A DNA stretch of 5,554 nt from Bacteroidetes bacterium QH_10_64_19 (GTDB lineage: Bacteria > Bacteroidota > Rhodothermia > Rhodothermales > Salinibacteraceae), in NCBI GenBank assembly GCA_003023125.1, contig PXSY01000041.1, forward strand, positions 1 to 5,554, given 5' to 3'. Of this stretch, positions 1 to 5,523 are shown piece after piece. The notes under the pieces were generated by a model. That model saw nothing but the letters and a program-made list of their open reading frames with translations, ran no database searches and was not told the DNA's origin. How positions within the stretch are numbered: the stretch's first letter is position 1; each line of letters opens with the position of its first letter. The position numbers and the translations under genes are program-made.

Positions 1-726
1 ATAGAGGAACCGCGGCACAAGCTCATCGAGCAGCTCGCGGGCACCGGGCTCAAAGATGTAGTCGATGGCCCGTCCATTGTCCGGGAGCTGAAACGTGTCG
101 GTCTCTTCCTGCATCCCCGGCGTCTCAAACCGTTTCTCCGGGATGGGAAGCAGGGGCTCCGCGATCTGATTCTGGACGATCGTGTTCTTAAACTCGTTGT
201 AGACGAGCTTGACTTCGCCCCAGAGACCGCGCTCGAAGCCTTCTACGGCATCCTGCACCACCTGCTGAGCCACGTCGAACGTGAGGTCGTCGAAGATGCC
301 CTGATAGTCTCCGACGAGGCGGTAGCCCCGCTTTTGAAAGTGCTTGTGTCCCTTCTCACCTACGCACAGCAGAAACAACTCGTCGTTCTCCTCCTCCCGA
401 GCATAAGAGGTTTCGATCAGGTGCTCGGCCTTCTTTATCACGTCGCTGTTGAAGGACCCACACAGCCCCCGATCGGCCGTGATCACGATGACAAGCGCGC
501 CGGTGGCCTCGTCCGGCGCCTCGAAGAAGGGGTGGGCCGTCGGATCGAGCTCCTGCTTCAGGTGATTGGTGAGCTCGGCAATCTTGTAGGCGTACGGCCG
601 AGCCTCAAAAATCTGCTCCTGTGCCCGACGCAGCTTGGCGGCCGCCACCATCTTCATGGCCCGCGTCACCTGCTTGGTGTTTTCGACCGAGTCAATCCGG
701 CTCCGAATGTCGCGAAGATTCGCCAT
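1..726 (-). CDS. atpG: F1Fo ATP synthase gamma subunit (partial, C-terminus off the window)
   Basis: This gene encodes the central rotor shaft of F1, which turns inside the alpha3beta3 head and couples proton flow to ATP synthesis. The frame reads from the ATG at 726-724 without a stop to base 1, giving 242 codons. Bacterial gamma is usually about 285-295 residues, so roughly 45-50 residues are missing, including the C-terminal helix with the family signature. The N-terminal shaft helix is clear: it starts MANLRDIRSRIDSVENTKQV and continues through an AMKMVAAAKLRRAQ motif at about 23-36. The conserved TADRGLCGSFNS motif of the globular domain lies at 83-94. The loop around 108-116 is acidic (REEENDE). 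No Shine-Dalgarno sequence precedes the ATG; the upstream bases read TTGTTCAACCACCC. It lies 191 bp downstream of atpA on the same strand and is presumably cotranscribed. Identification is secure, and the truncation comes only from the window edge. Confidence 0.96.
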   Translation of the reverse strand, partial: MANLRDIRSRIDSVENTKQVTRAMKMVAAAKLRRAQEQIFEARPYAYKIAELTNHLKQELDPTAHPFFEAPDEATGALVIVITADRGLCGSFNSDVIKKAEHLIETSYAREEENDELFLLCVGEKGHKHFQKRGYRLVGDYQGIFDDLTFDVAQQVVQDAVEGFERGLWGEVKLVYNEFKNTIVQNQIAEPLLPIPEKRFETPGMQEETDTFQLPDNGRAIDYIFEPGARELLDELVPRFLY

Positions 727-917
727 GGGTGGTTGAACAAATCTAATTGGGGAAGCTGAGAATGCCCCTGTGAGGCCGTTCAGACGGAAGCAGCCTGGTT
801 TTACGCTCAGTTTTAGTCATGAGTGAATGAGGCATGAGTGATGAGGCATGAGGAATGTTCTTCGGGACCCCCCACTCATAACCCATGACTCATCACTCGT
901 GACTCACAGACTCAAGG
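727..917. other. Intergenic region atpA-atpG (191 bp)
   Basis: This is the largest gap in the cluster and no gene is visible in it. Bases 816-910 hold an imperfect inverted repeat built of 7-base units (listed separately). Bases 727-815, next to the atpG start, are more AT-rich. They contain a short GGGG/CCCC pairing (749-752 with 765-768) and, on the minus strand, TAGATTTG at 745-738, which matches the Bacteroidota -7 element TAnnTTTG. I see no matching -33 TTTG at the expected distance, so I do not call a promoter. Confidence 0.6.
816..910. repeat. Heptad-repeat inverted repeat between atpA and atpG
   Basis: Bases 828-852 and 882-906 are inverted copies matching at 21 of 25 positions, separated by 29 bases. 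Each arm is itself a run of degenerate 7-base units. On the left these are GTCATGA (816-822), GTGAATGA (8 bases, 823-830), GGCATGA (831-837), GTGATGA (838-844) and GGCATGA (845-851). On the right they are TCATAAC, CCATGAC, TCATCAC, TCGTGAC and TCACAGA (876-910), the complement of the same consensus. Transcribed from the minus strand it would form a long hairpin just after the atpA stop codon at 918-920. It has no T-run directly after the stem, so a classical intrinsic terminator is not supported, and atpG needs read-through. Confidence 0.8.
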
Positions 918-2570
918 CTACGCTGCGGCGCCTTCGGCCAGGACGTCCTCCTCTTCCTCCTCATCCTGCTCCGCGTAGACATCGGCAAGGTCCTCGGCAA
1001 CAGATTCGAAGGCATCCTCGGCCGCGTCCGTGAGCTCTTCCGTCTCCCGGATTTCGGTAAGCACCTCTTCGTGTTGGAGGCGGAGGCGCTCCAGGTACTC
1101 GTCCTCGAACTCCCCAATATCATCGATCTCCACGTCGTCAAGGTAGCCGTTGATGGCAGCGTGGATGATGGCCACCTGCTCCTCGAGCGGCACCGGATCG
1201 AACTGGTCCTGGTTGAGGATCTCGACCAGCCGCTCTCCACGGTTCAACTGCTGCTGTGTCGACTCATCGAGATCGGAGCCAAACTTGGCGAAGGCCTCCA
1301 GCTCCCGGTACTGGGACAGGTCAATGCGGAGCGTGCCCGCCACCTCCTTCATGGCGCCGACCTGGGCCGACCCTCCGACGCGCGAGACGGATGTCCCCAC
1401 GTCAATCGCGGGACGAATGCCTTCGTTGAACAGGTCCTTCTCCAGATAAATCTGCCCGTCCGTAATCGAGATCACATTCGTCGGGATGTAGGCCGACACG
1501 TCCCCGGCCTGCGTCTCAATGACCGGCAGGGCCGTGAGCGATCCGCCGCCCTCCACCTTGTCCGCGAGCGTGTCCGGCAGGTTGTTCATGTTGGCCGCCA
1601 CCTCGTCCACGTCGATGATTTTGGCGGCCCGCTCCAGGAGGCGGCTGTGGAGGTAGAAGATGTCTCCCGGGTAGGCTTCGCGTCCCGGCGGACGGCGCAG
1701 CAGGAGCGAGAGCTCGCGGTAGGCCACGGCCTGCTTGGACAGGTCGTCGAAGCAGACGAGCGAATCGCGGCCCGTGTCCCGAAAGAACTCCCCGATGCAC
1801 GCCCCAGCGAACGGCGCGACGTATTGGAGGGGCGTGGGCATGGCGGCGGAGGCGTTGATAATCACCGTGTGCTCCATGGCCCCGTTGCGCTCCAGGTCGC
1901 GCTGCACCTGGGCGACGGTGGAGTCTTTCTGCCCTACGGCCACGTATACGCAGTACACCGGATCCCCGCTTTCGGTATCGTCCCGATGGGTCTTGCGCTG
2001 GTTGATGATCGTGTCGGTGAGGACCGCCGTCTTCCCGGTCTGCCGGTCGCCGATCACGAGTTCGCGCTGGCCGCGCCCGATCGGAATCATCGAGTCGATG
2101 GCCTTGATCCCCGTCTGCAGCGGCTCCTCCACCGGCTCCCGATAGATGACACCGGGGGCCTTGCGCTCTAGTGGAAGAAGCGTCTTTTCCCCCTCAATGG
2201 GGCCCTGTCCGTCGAGCGGGCGGCCAAGTGGGTCGATGACGCGGCCAAGCATGTTTTCGTTGACCCCGACCGAGGCGATGCGGCCGGTCCGCCGGGCCTC
2301 ATCCCCTTCGCTGACCGCGTCAACATCGCCGAAGAGAGCGACCCCGACGTTGTCTTCTTCGAGGTTCAGCACCATCCCTTCCACGTTCTGCTCGGGAAAC
2401 TCCACGAGCTCACGGGACTGGGCGTTGCTCAGGCCATAGAGGGTCGCGATCCCGTCACCGGCCTCCAGCACGGTCCCGGCCTCGTACTCCTCCGCCTCGG
2501 TCTCGAAGTTGCCGAGTTCACGGCGGAGAATGTCGGTGACTTCGTCGGGTCGTATGCTACCGTTGGACAT
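918..2570 (-). CDS. atpA: F1Fo ATP synthase alpha subunit
   Basis: Alpha forms the F1 hexamer with beta and carries the non-catalytic nucleotide sites. The product has 550 residues, against about 513 in E. coli. The order is an N-terminal delta-contact helix and beta-barrel (to about 95), the nucleotide-binding domain (about 96-380) and a C-terminal helical bundle. The P-loop GDRQTGKT is at 174-181, the Walker B stretch SLVCFDD at 270-276, a conserved [20 protein letters not shown] block at 284-303, and the family signature [10 protein letters not shown] at 387-396. The following R397 corresponds to the arginine that reaches the catalytic site. Two features are unusual: about nine extra residues at 192-205 ([11 protein letters not shown]) before [11 protein letters not shown], and a long acidic C-terminus with EQDEEEEED at 534-542. 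The ATG at 2570-2568 gives the expected N-terminus; the bases before it (CTGCGTATCTT) contain no Shine-Dalgarno. It lies 180 bp after atpH. Confidence 0.98.
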   Translation of the reverse strand: MSNGSIRPDEVTDILRRELGNFETEAEEYEAGTVLEAGDGIATLYGLSNAQSRELVEFPEQNVEGMVLNLEEDNVGVALFGDVDAVSEGDEARRTGRIASVGVNENMLGRVIDPLGRPLDGQGPIEGEKTLLPLERKAPGVIYREPVEEPLQTGIKAIDSMIPIGRGQRELVIGDRQTGKTAVLTDTIINQRKTHRDDTESGDPVYCVYVAVGQKDSTVAQVQRDLERNGAMEHTVIINASAAMPTPLQYVAPFAGACIGEFFRDTGRDSLVCFDDLSKQAVAYRELSLLLRRPPGREAYPGDIFYLHSRLLERAAKIIDVDEVAANMNNLPDTLADKVEGGGSLTALPVIETQAGDVSAYIPTNVISITDGQIYLEKDLFNEGIRPAIDVGTSVSRVGGSAQVGAMKEVAGTLRIDLSQYRELEAFAKFGSDLDESTQQQLNRGERLVEILNQDQFDPVPLEEQVAIIHAAINGYLDDVEIDDIGEFEDEYLERLRLQHEEVLTEIRETEELTDAAEDAFESVAEDLADVYAEQDEEEEEDVLAEGAAA

Positions 2571-2750
2571 AAGATACGCAGAGATTAAGTAATCAAGTCG
2601 TCGAGAGCGAGCGGCGACAAGACGTTAGCCCCGGTCAACACGGCTCACACTTCGAAGCAGAAATTTGTAGCGGCGTTCGAGCCTTTCGTATTGCACATCG
2701 GGACGTATTGCGCACCGGGAACCGCAGGAATGCGCACTACGCAATACGCG
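2571..2750. other. Intergenic region atpH-atpA (180 bp)
   Basis: No gene is visible here. The part next to atpH (2687-2760) carries a heptad dyad listed separately. The part next to atpA has a short possible hairpin, GTCGTCG (2597-2603) against CGGCGAC (2612-2618), with one imperfect pair and an 8-base loop. An AT-rich stretch (2571-2596) lies just before the atpA start. An internal promoter for atpA-atpG would fit here, but I find no convincing -35/-10 or Bacteroidota -33/-7 pair. Its size is unusual for a gap inside an ATP synthase operon. Confidence 0.55.
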
Positions 2751-2760
2751 CTACGCCACC
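2687..2760. repeat. Heptad-repeat dyad at the atpH 3' end
   Basis: Four tandem 7-base units, CGCACTA, CGCAATA, CGCGCTA and CGCCACC, fill 2733-2760 in perfect phase. Opposite them are two copies of the complementary word CGTATTGC, at 2687-2694 and 2704-2711. The perfect 9-base arms CGTATTGCG (2704-2712) and CGCAATACG (2740-2748) flank a 27-base centre. The array overlaps the end of atpH: the TAG stop (2753-2751) is the last three bases of the unit CGCGCTA, and the final codons GTG-GCG lie in the next unit. The sequence is unrelated to the other two dyads, but the 7-base period and dyad form are the same. Confidence 0.7.
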
Positions 2761-3323
2761 TGTCCGTTGCCGTCCGTCGAAAGCCTGGTCTCCCGGAACC
2801 GATCCCGAAGCACGTTGAGCTGGTTGCGCACGCTTCCGTCGAAGACACGGTCGCCGATCCGAATTACCACCCCGCCAATCAAGTCCGGGTCCTCACTGAG
2901 GTGCAGCCGAATGTCCTTTTCGGTCTTCTCTTCTAGCACCTCAACGAGCGTCTCCCGATCCTCGTCGGACAGCGGGTGGGCCACAGTTACCTCTGCATCG
3001 ACAATGCCACGGTGCTCGTCCCGCAGCGACTGATACTCGTCGAGAATCGCTTTGGTGAGGGTTTCTCGATCTTTCTGAACCAGGAGTCGCAGGAACCGTA
3101 TCGTGAGGCCCTCAATCCGATTCCCCAGCAGTTCCTGGATGATCGTGTCTTTTTTCCCCTGCGGGATCACAGGACTTTCGAAAAAGCGGGAGAGCTCGCG
3201 GTTCGACTCAAGGCTGCGCCGAAGCATCAGGACGTCCTCGTCCACGGCCTTAAGCACACCGGCTTGGTCGGCCTCTTCGTATAACGCGGTCGCGTATCGC
3301 CGGGTAACCGTGCGCTGGCTCAT
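2751..3323 (-). CDS. atpH: F1Fo ATP synthase delta subunit (OSCP homologue)
   Basis: Delta sits on top of the alpha3beta3 head and ties it to the b-subunit peripheral stalk, so that the head does not turn with the rotor. The 190-residue product is close to the usual length of about 180. The N-terminal helical domain opens MSQRTVTRRYATALYEEADQ and includes the conserved FFESPVIPQGKK at 48-58. The C-terminal family signature is clear at about 143-170, with LIGGVVIRIGDRVFDGSVRN at 148-167. The frame extends upstream to 3371, but the ATG at 3323-3321 is chosen. It gives the canonical RRYATALYE N-terminus, whereas the extra 16 residues would be translated from the upstream repeat. No Shine-Dalgarno is present (upstream CCTGCACTTGT). 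The last codons and the stop fall inside a heptad repeat. The sequence is rich in Asp, Glu and Arg. Confidence 0.97.
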   Translation of the reverse strand: MSQRTVTRRYATALYEEADQAGVLKAVDEDVLMLRRSLESNRELSRFFESPVIPQGKKDTIIQELLGNRIEGLTIRFLRLLVQKDRETLTKAILDEYQSLRDEHRGIVDAEVTVAHPLSDEDRETLVEVLEEKTEKDIRLHLSEDPDLIGGVVIRIGDRVFDGSVRNQLNVLRDRFRETRLSTDGNGQVA

Positions 3324-3336
3324 ACAAGTGCAGGAT

Positions 3337-3394
3337 TGGAGGGTTGAACGTGGAAACGTTAGAACGCTCAACCTTCAAACGTTCAACGCTCCAG
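3337..3394. repeat. Heptad-repeat inverted repeat between atpF and atpH
   Basis: Bases 3337-3351 and 3379-3393 are inverted copies matching at 14 of 15 positions, around a 27-base centre. The centre and arms together read as consecutive 7-8 base units. All but the last of them end in AAC: GTTGAAC (3343-3349), GTGGAAAC, GTTAGAAC, GCTCAAC, CTTCAAAC, GTTCAAC (3381-3387), then GCTCCAG. The element fills most of the 76-bp gap between the atpF stop (3402-3400) and the atpH start (3323). In minus-strand RNA it would form a hairpin ending about 13 bases before the atpH start codon, so it could affect initiation. That role is inference. Confidence 0.75.
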
Positions 3395-3399
3395 CGAAA

Positions 3400-3909
3400 T
3401 CAGTTCGTCGAAAAGTCGTCGAGGGCATCCGTCACGAGTTGACGGTGCCGGTCGGCATCCAGGTCCTTCTCGATGATTTTCTGCGCCGCCTCGATGGCCA
3501 GGTCGGCCACCTCATCGCGGAGCTCTTGGAGCGCGGCCTGCTTCTCACGCTCAATTTCGGCCTCCGCCTGTTCCTTCATCTGCTGGATGCGCCGGCGCGT
3601 CTTGGCCTCTTCCTCTTCCCGCAGCTCCTCGGCCGACTCACGGGCCTGGCGGATGATGCTCTGGGCCTCCTGTTCGGCGTTGCGGCGAGCCTCTTCGTTC
3701 TCGGCCTGAATCTCCTTGGCCTCGGCAAGGGCTTCCTCAGCACGCTGGATGGAGCTTTCGATCTCTGCCTCGCGCTGTTCGAGGGCCTCGGTGATGGGCC
3801 CCCAGCCAAACCAGTAGAGCAGGGCCAGGAAGAGCAGAAACGCAATGGTCTTCCAGACGATGAGCCCCAGCGACGGGGTCACGAGGCTCTGGGCGAGCAA
3901 CGCAGTCAT
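3400..3909 (-). CDS. atpF: F1Fo ATP synthase b subunit
   Basis: Subunit b is the peripheral stalk: a membrane-anchored dimer whose long helix reaches up to delta and the alpha subunits. The product has 169 residues. A short N-terminal segment is followed by a single membrane helix at about 13-35 (SLGLIVWKTIAFLLFLALLY). Next comes the conserved juxtamembrane block FGWGPITEALEQREAEIE at 34-51. A very charged, heptad-like Ala/Glu/Arg/Gln coiled coil follows to about 150, ending in the usual delta-binding region (LRDEVADLAIEAAQKIIEKD at 130-149). The length and layout match ordinary bacterial b. Only one b-type gene is present here, so a b/b' pair is not indicated within the window. The start is the ATG at 3909-3907; the upstream bases GCCTGCTGCTGACC contain no Shine-Dalgarno. 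It follows atpE by 75 bp. Confidence 0.96.
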   Translation of the reverse strand: MTALLAQSLVTPSLGLIVWKTIAFLLFLALLYWFGWGPITEALEQREAEIESSIQRAEEALAEAKEIQAENEEARRNAEQEAQSIIRQARESAEELREEEEAKTRRRIQQMKEQAEAEIEREKQAALQELRDEVADLAIEAAQKIIEKDLDADRHRQLVTDALDDFSTN

Positions 3910-3984
3910 GGTCAGCAGCAGGCTTTAGCACGATGGAATGAACGGACACCGACGCGTGGCGCGCCGGCCGGTCGCCTCAGTCGT
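3910..3984. other. Intergenic region atpE-atpF (75 bp), with a GC-rich block
   Basis: No gene is visible. Bases 3958-3976 (GGCGCGCCGGCCGGTCGCC) are almost pure G+C and contain two overlapping palindromes, GGCGCGCC and CCGGCCGG, that could fold back in the RNA. There is no following T-run, so I do not call a terminator. Unlike the three gaps further downstream, it carries no heptad repeat. Confidence 0.5.
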
Positions 3985-4221
3985 CTAGATGAAGATGTTC
4001 ACGGCGAGGAGCAGGCAGATGATCAGGGCAAACAGTGCCACACCCTCAATGAGGGCGGCGGAAATAATCATCAGGTTCCGGATGTCGTCGGTGGCTTCCG
4101 GCTGGCGGGCCGCGCCTTCCATCGACGAGCTGGCCAACCACCCAATTCCAACGCCGGCGCCAATGGCGGCGAGTCCGGCGCCAATTCCGGCAGCAAGGTA
4201 CGCAAGAGCAGCAGATCCCAT
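3985..4221 (-). CDS. atpE: F1Fo ATP synthase c subunit (proton-carrying ring)
   Basis: Subunit c forms the membrane rotor ring; each copy carries one ion on a buried carboxylate. The 78-residue product is a two-helix hairpin of ordinary length. Helix 1 holds the packing motif GAGVGIG at 21-27 (GxGxGxG), the polar loop RQP is at 39-41, and helix 2 carries the ion-binding Glu59 in AALIEGVALF (55-64). The sodium-type ligands known from Ilyobacter (Gln in helix 1, Val-Ala-Glu-Ser and Tyr in helix 2) are replaced by Ile26, Leu57, Gly60 and Phe64. This points to proton coupling, which is inferred from motif comparison. The start ATG at 4221-4219 has no Shine-Dalgarno (upstream AAGAACTGAATACC), although c must be made in large excess. 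It follows atpB by 78 bp. Confidence 0.97.
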   Translation of the reverse strand: MGSAALAYLAAGIGAGLAAIGAGVGIGWLASSSMEGAARQPEATDDIRNLMIISAALIEGVALFALIICLLLAVNIFI

Positions 4222-4299
4222 GGTATTCAGTTCTTAGTGAAGTAGGAATGAGTTCTAGTACAGGCAAAAGATCTCCAGCGGGAAGTCGCCCGGTAGAGA
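4222..4299. other. Intergenic region atpB-atpE (78 bp)
   Basis: No gene is visible. On the minus strand the first part holds a weak CGGG/CCCG pairing with a 6-base loop, followed some bases later by CTTTTG. The part nearest atpE is AT-rich and looks unstructured, which would suit efficient initiation without a Shine-Dalgarno. No heptad repeat is seen. I do not call a terminator, promoter or processing site. Confidence 0.4.
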
Positions 4300-5523
4300 T
4301 TATGCTGAGGTCGGTTCCACCGCCTCTTCGACAGCGTCGAGACGCTCTTCCAGCCGCCCCGTCGTGAGCGTATCGTCGTCCTCATGCTCCTCGTAATGGT
4401 GCTCCTCCACGGCCATGCCGATGAAGAGGGCCGAGAGGATGGTAAACACATACGCCTGAATGAAGGCAACCAGCAGCTTGAGCAGCAAGATAAAGACGGT
4501 GAATCCTATGCTAATGACGACGGTCCCCACTGCCGCCACCTCCCCAAAGAGAATGTTCATGATGAAGATGAGCCCGATCAGGGTGAAGATGATTAGCGCC
4601 CCGCCCATCATGTTGGCGAAGAGACGAATCGCCAGCGCGAGGTGTCGCATGATCAGCCCCACGATCTCGATCGGGACGAAAATAATCCGAACAAATACGG
4701 GAGCGTCCGGGGGGCCGGTCAGAAGCTCCTCGTAATGATCTTTCGAGCTGTAGAGGAGAACAATGGCGAACGTCACCACCGCTAGAACTCCCGTGACGGC
4801 AACGTTGGACGTGGCCGCGCCTGCGTAAGGAACGAGCCCAAGGATGTTGGCGACCAGAATGAAGAAGAACGCGGTGAGAAGATACGGCAGGAACGTGCGC
4901 CACTTCTCGCCCTGAATGTTGGGCTTCGCGATTTCATCCCGGATGAAGACAACCAGAACCTCCATCATGTTCTGCAGCACGCCGTGCGGGGCCTCCGTGC
5001 GGCCCACGCCGTTCTTATAGCGCCGGGCCAGTGGAATGAACACGCCCAGCACGACCAGCATCGCCAGGAGCCCGAACACGAAATGGCGAGAAATGGAGAG
5101 GTCGACCACCACGCTGCCTTCCGCCCGCTGCACCGAGCTGTGCAGATGCTCATCGGCGGCAATGGCCTCCTCAAGCTCCGCCCCCTGTGCAATCAACCCT
5201 CCGTGCCCGTCCGACTCCCCGCCATCGTGGGAAATCCCGTAGGGCCCGTTCCGAAGCAGCGACGTTGTGCTTCCGTAAGCCTCAACCCCGAGCTCTCCGT
5301 CCGCCGTGCGGACGAGCATGATGCGGGGAAGCTCCACGTTGGCAAACGGCTTGAAATTGAGGTAGTAGCCGTCCTCGGCGTGGCCCAGAATCGTGTTATT
5401 GACAATTCCTTCGAGCGTAACGTCTCCCTCCTCGGCCGCCTCCGCAGGCGTCGCCGTCAATACGGGCCCCAGTCCCAGCACGAGGAGAGCGACAAGTCCG
5501 AGGGAGCGGGCGCGAGCCATCAT
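4300..5523 (-). CDS. atpB: F1Fo ATP synthase a subunit, with signal peptide and extended N-terminal domain
   Basis: Subunit a is the stator half of the proton channel. Numbering is from an ATG at 5550; I prefer the paired ATGs at codons 10-11 (5523 and 5520), which open a signal peptide. That peptide has an ARAR positive end, a Leu/Val-rich core and an AEA cleavage site near residue 39. The product is about 407 residues, much longer than the 271 of E. coli. Residues 40-155 form an acidic domain outside the membrane. Membrane helices follow at about 157-175, 220-242, 250-267, 288-308, 317-335 and 340-380. The essential channel arginine is R309 in AIRLFANMM, and Q365 lies in FIQAYVFTIL. The tail after 380 is acidic and His-containing. 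The positions matching E. coli Glu219 and His245 are A318 and K358, an unusual pair. The gene's own promoter would lie beyond the window. Confidence 0.95.
   Translation of the reverse strand: MMARARSLGLVALLVLGLGPVLTATPAEAAEEGDVTLEGIVNNTILGHAEDGYYLNFKPFANVELPRIMLVRTADGELGVEAYGSTTSLLRNGPYGISHDGGESDGHGGLIAQGAELEEAIAADEHLHSSVQRAEGSVVVDLSISRHFVFGLLAMLVVLGVFIPLARRYKNGVGRTEAPHGVLQNMMEVLVVFIRDEIAKPNIQGEKWRTFLPYLLTAFFFILVANILGLVPYAGAATSNVAVTGVLAVVTFAIVLLYSSKDHYEELLTGPPDAPVFVRIIFVPIEIVGLIMRHLALAIRLFANMMGGALIIFTLIGLIFIMNILFGEVAAVGTVVISIGFTVFILLLKLLVAFIQAYVFTILSALFIGMAVEEHHYEEHEDDDTLTTGRLEERLDAVEEAVEPTSA

Noticed and set aside
738..745. A Bacteroidota -7 promoter element (TAGATTTG, minus strand) before atpG
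   Set aside because: It matches TAnnTTTG, but there is no TTTG/TTG at the right distance upstream, and it would leave almost no leader before the ATG at 726.
334..759. A 141-codon open frame on the plus strand opposite atpG
   Set aside because: It is antisense to the clearly conserved gamma gene and shows no recognisable motif.
816..910. Intrinsic terminator after atpA
   Set aside because: The stem is long but imperfect and AT/GC mixed, and no T-run directly follows it. The downstream gene atpG is essential and has no clear promoter.
816..910. CRISPR array
   Set aside because: The units are 7 bases in direct succession, with no 23-40 base repeats or unique spacers.
1071..2171. A 366-codon open frame on the plus strand opposite atpA
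   Set aside because: It lies wholly antisense to the well-conserved alpha gene, has no recognisable domain, and is rich in Arg, Val, Leu and His, as antisense frames of GC-rich genes are.
3324..3371. A longer atpH with 16 extra N-terminal residues
   Set aside because: The extension is encoded by the heptad dyad, while the ATG at 3323 gives the standard delta N-terminus.
3958..3976. Regulatory operator at the GGCGCGCC/CCGGCCGG palindromes
   Set aside because: Such palindromes arise easily in GC-rich DNA, and nothing else links this site to a known binding motif.
3103..4245. A 380-codon open frame on the plus strand opposite atpH, atpF and atpE
   Set aside because: It spans three conserved genes and their gaps and shows no family motif. 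The Leu-rich part is the antisense of the b-subunit coiled coil.
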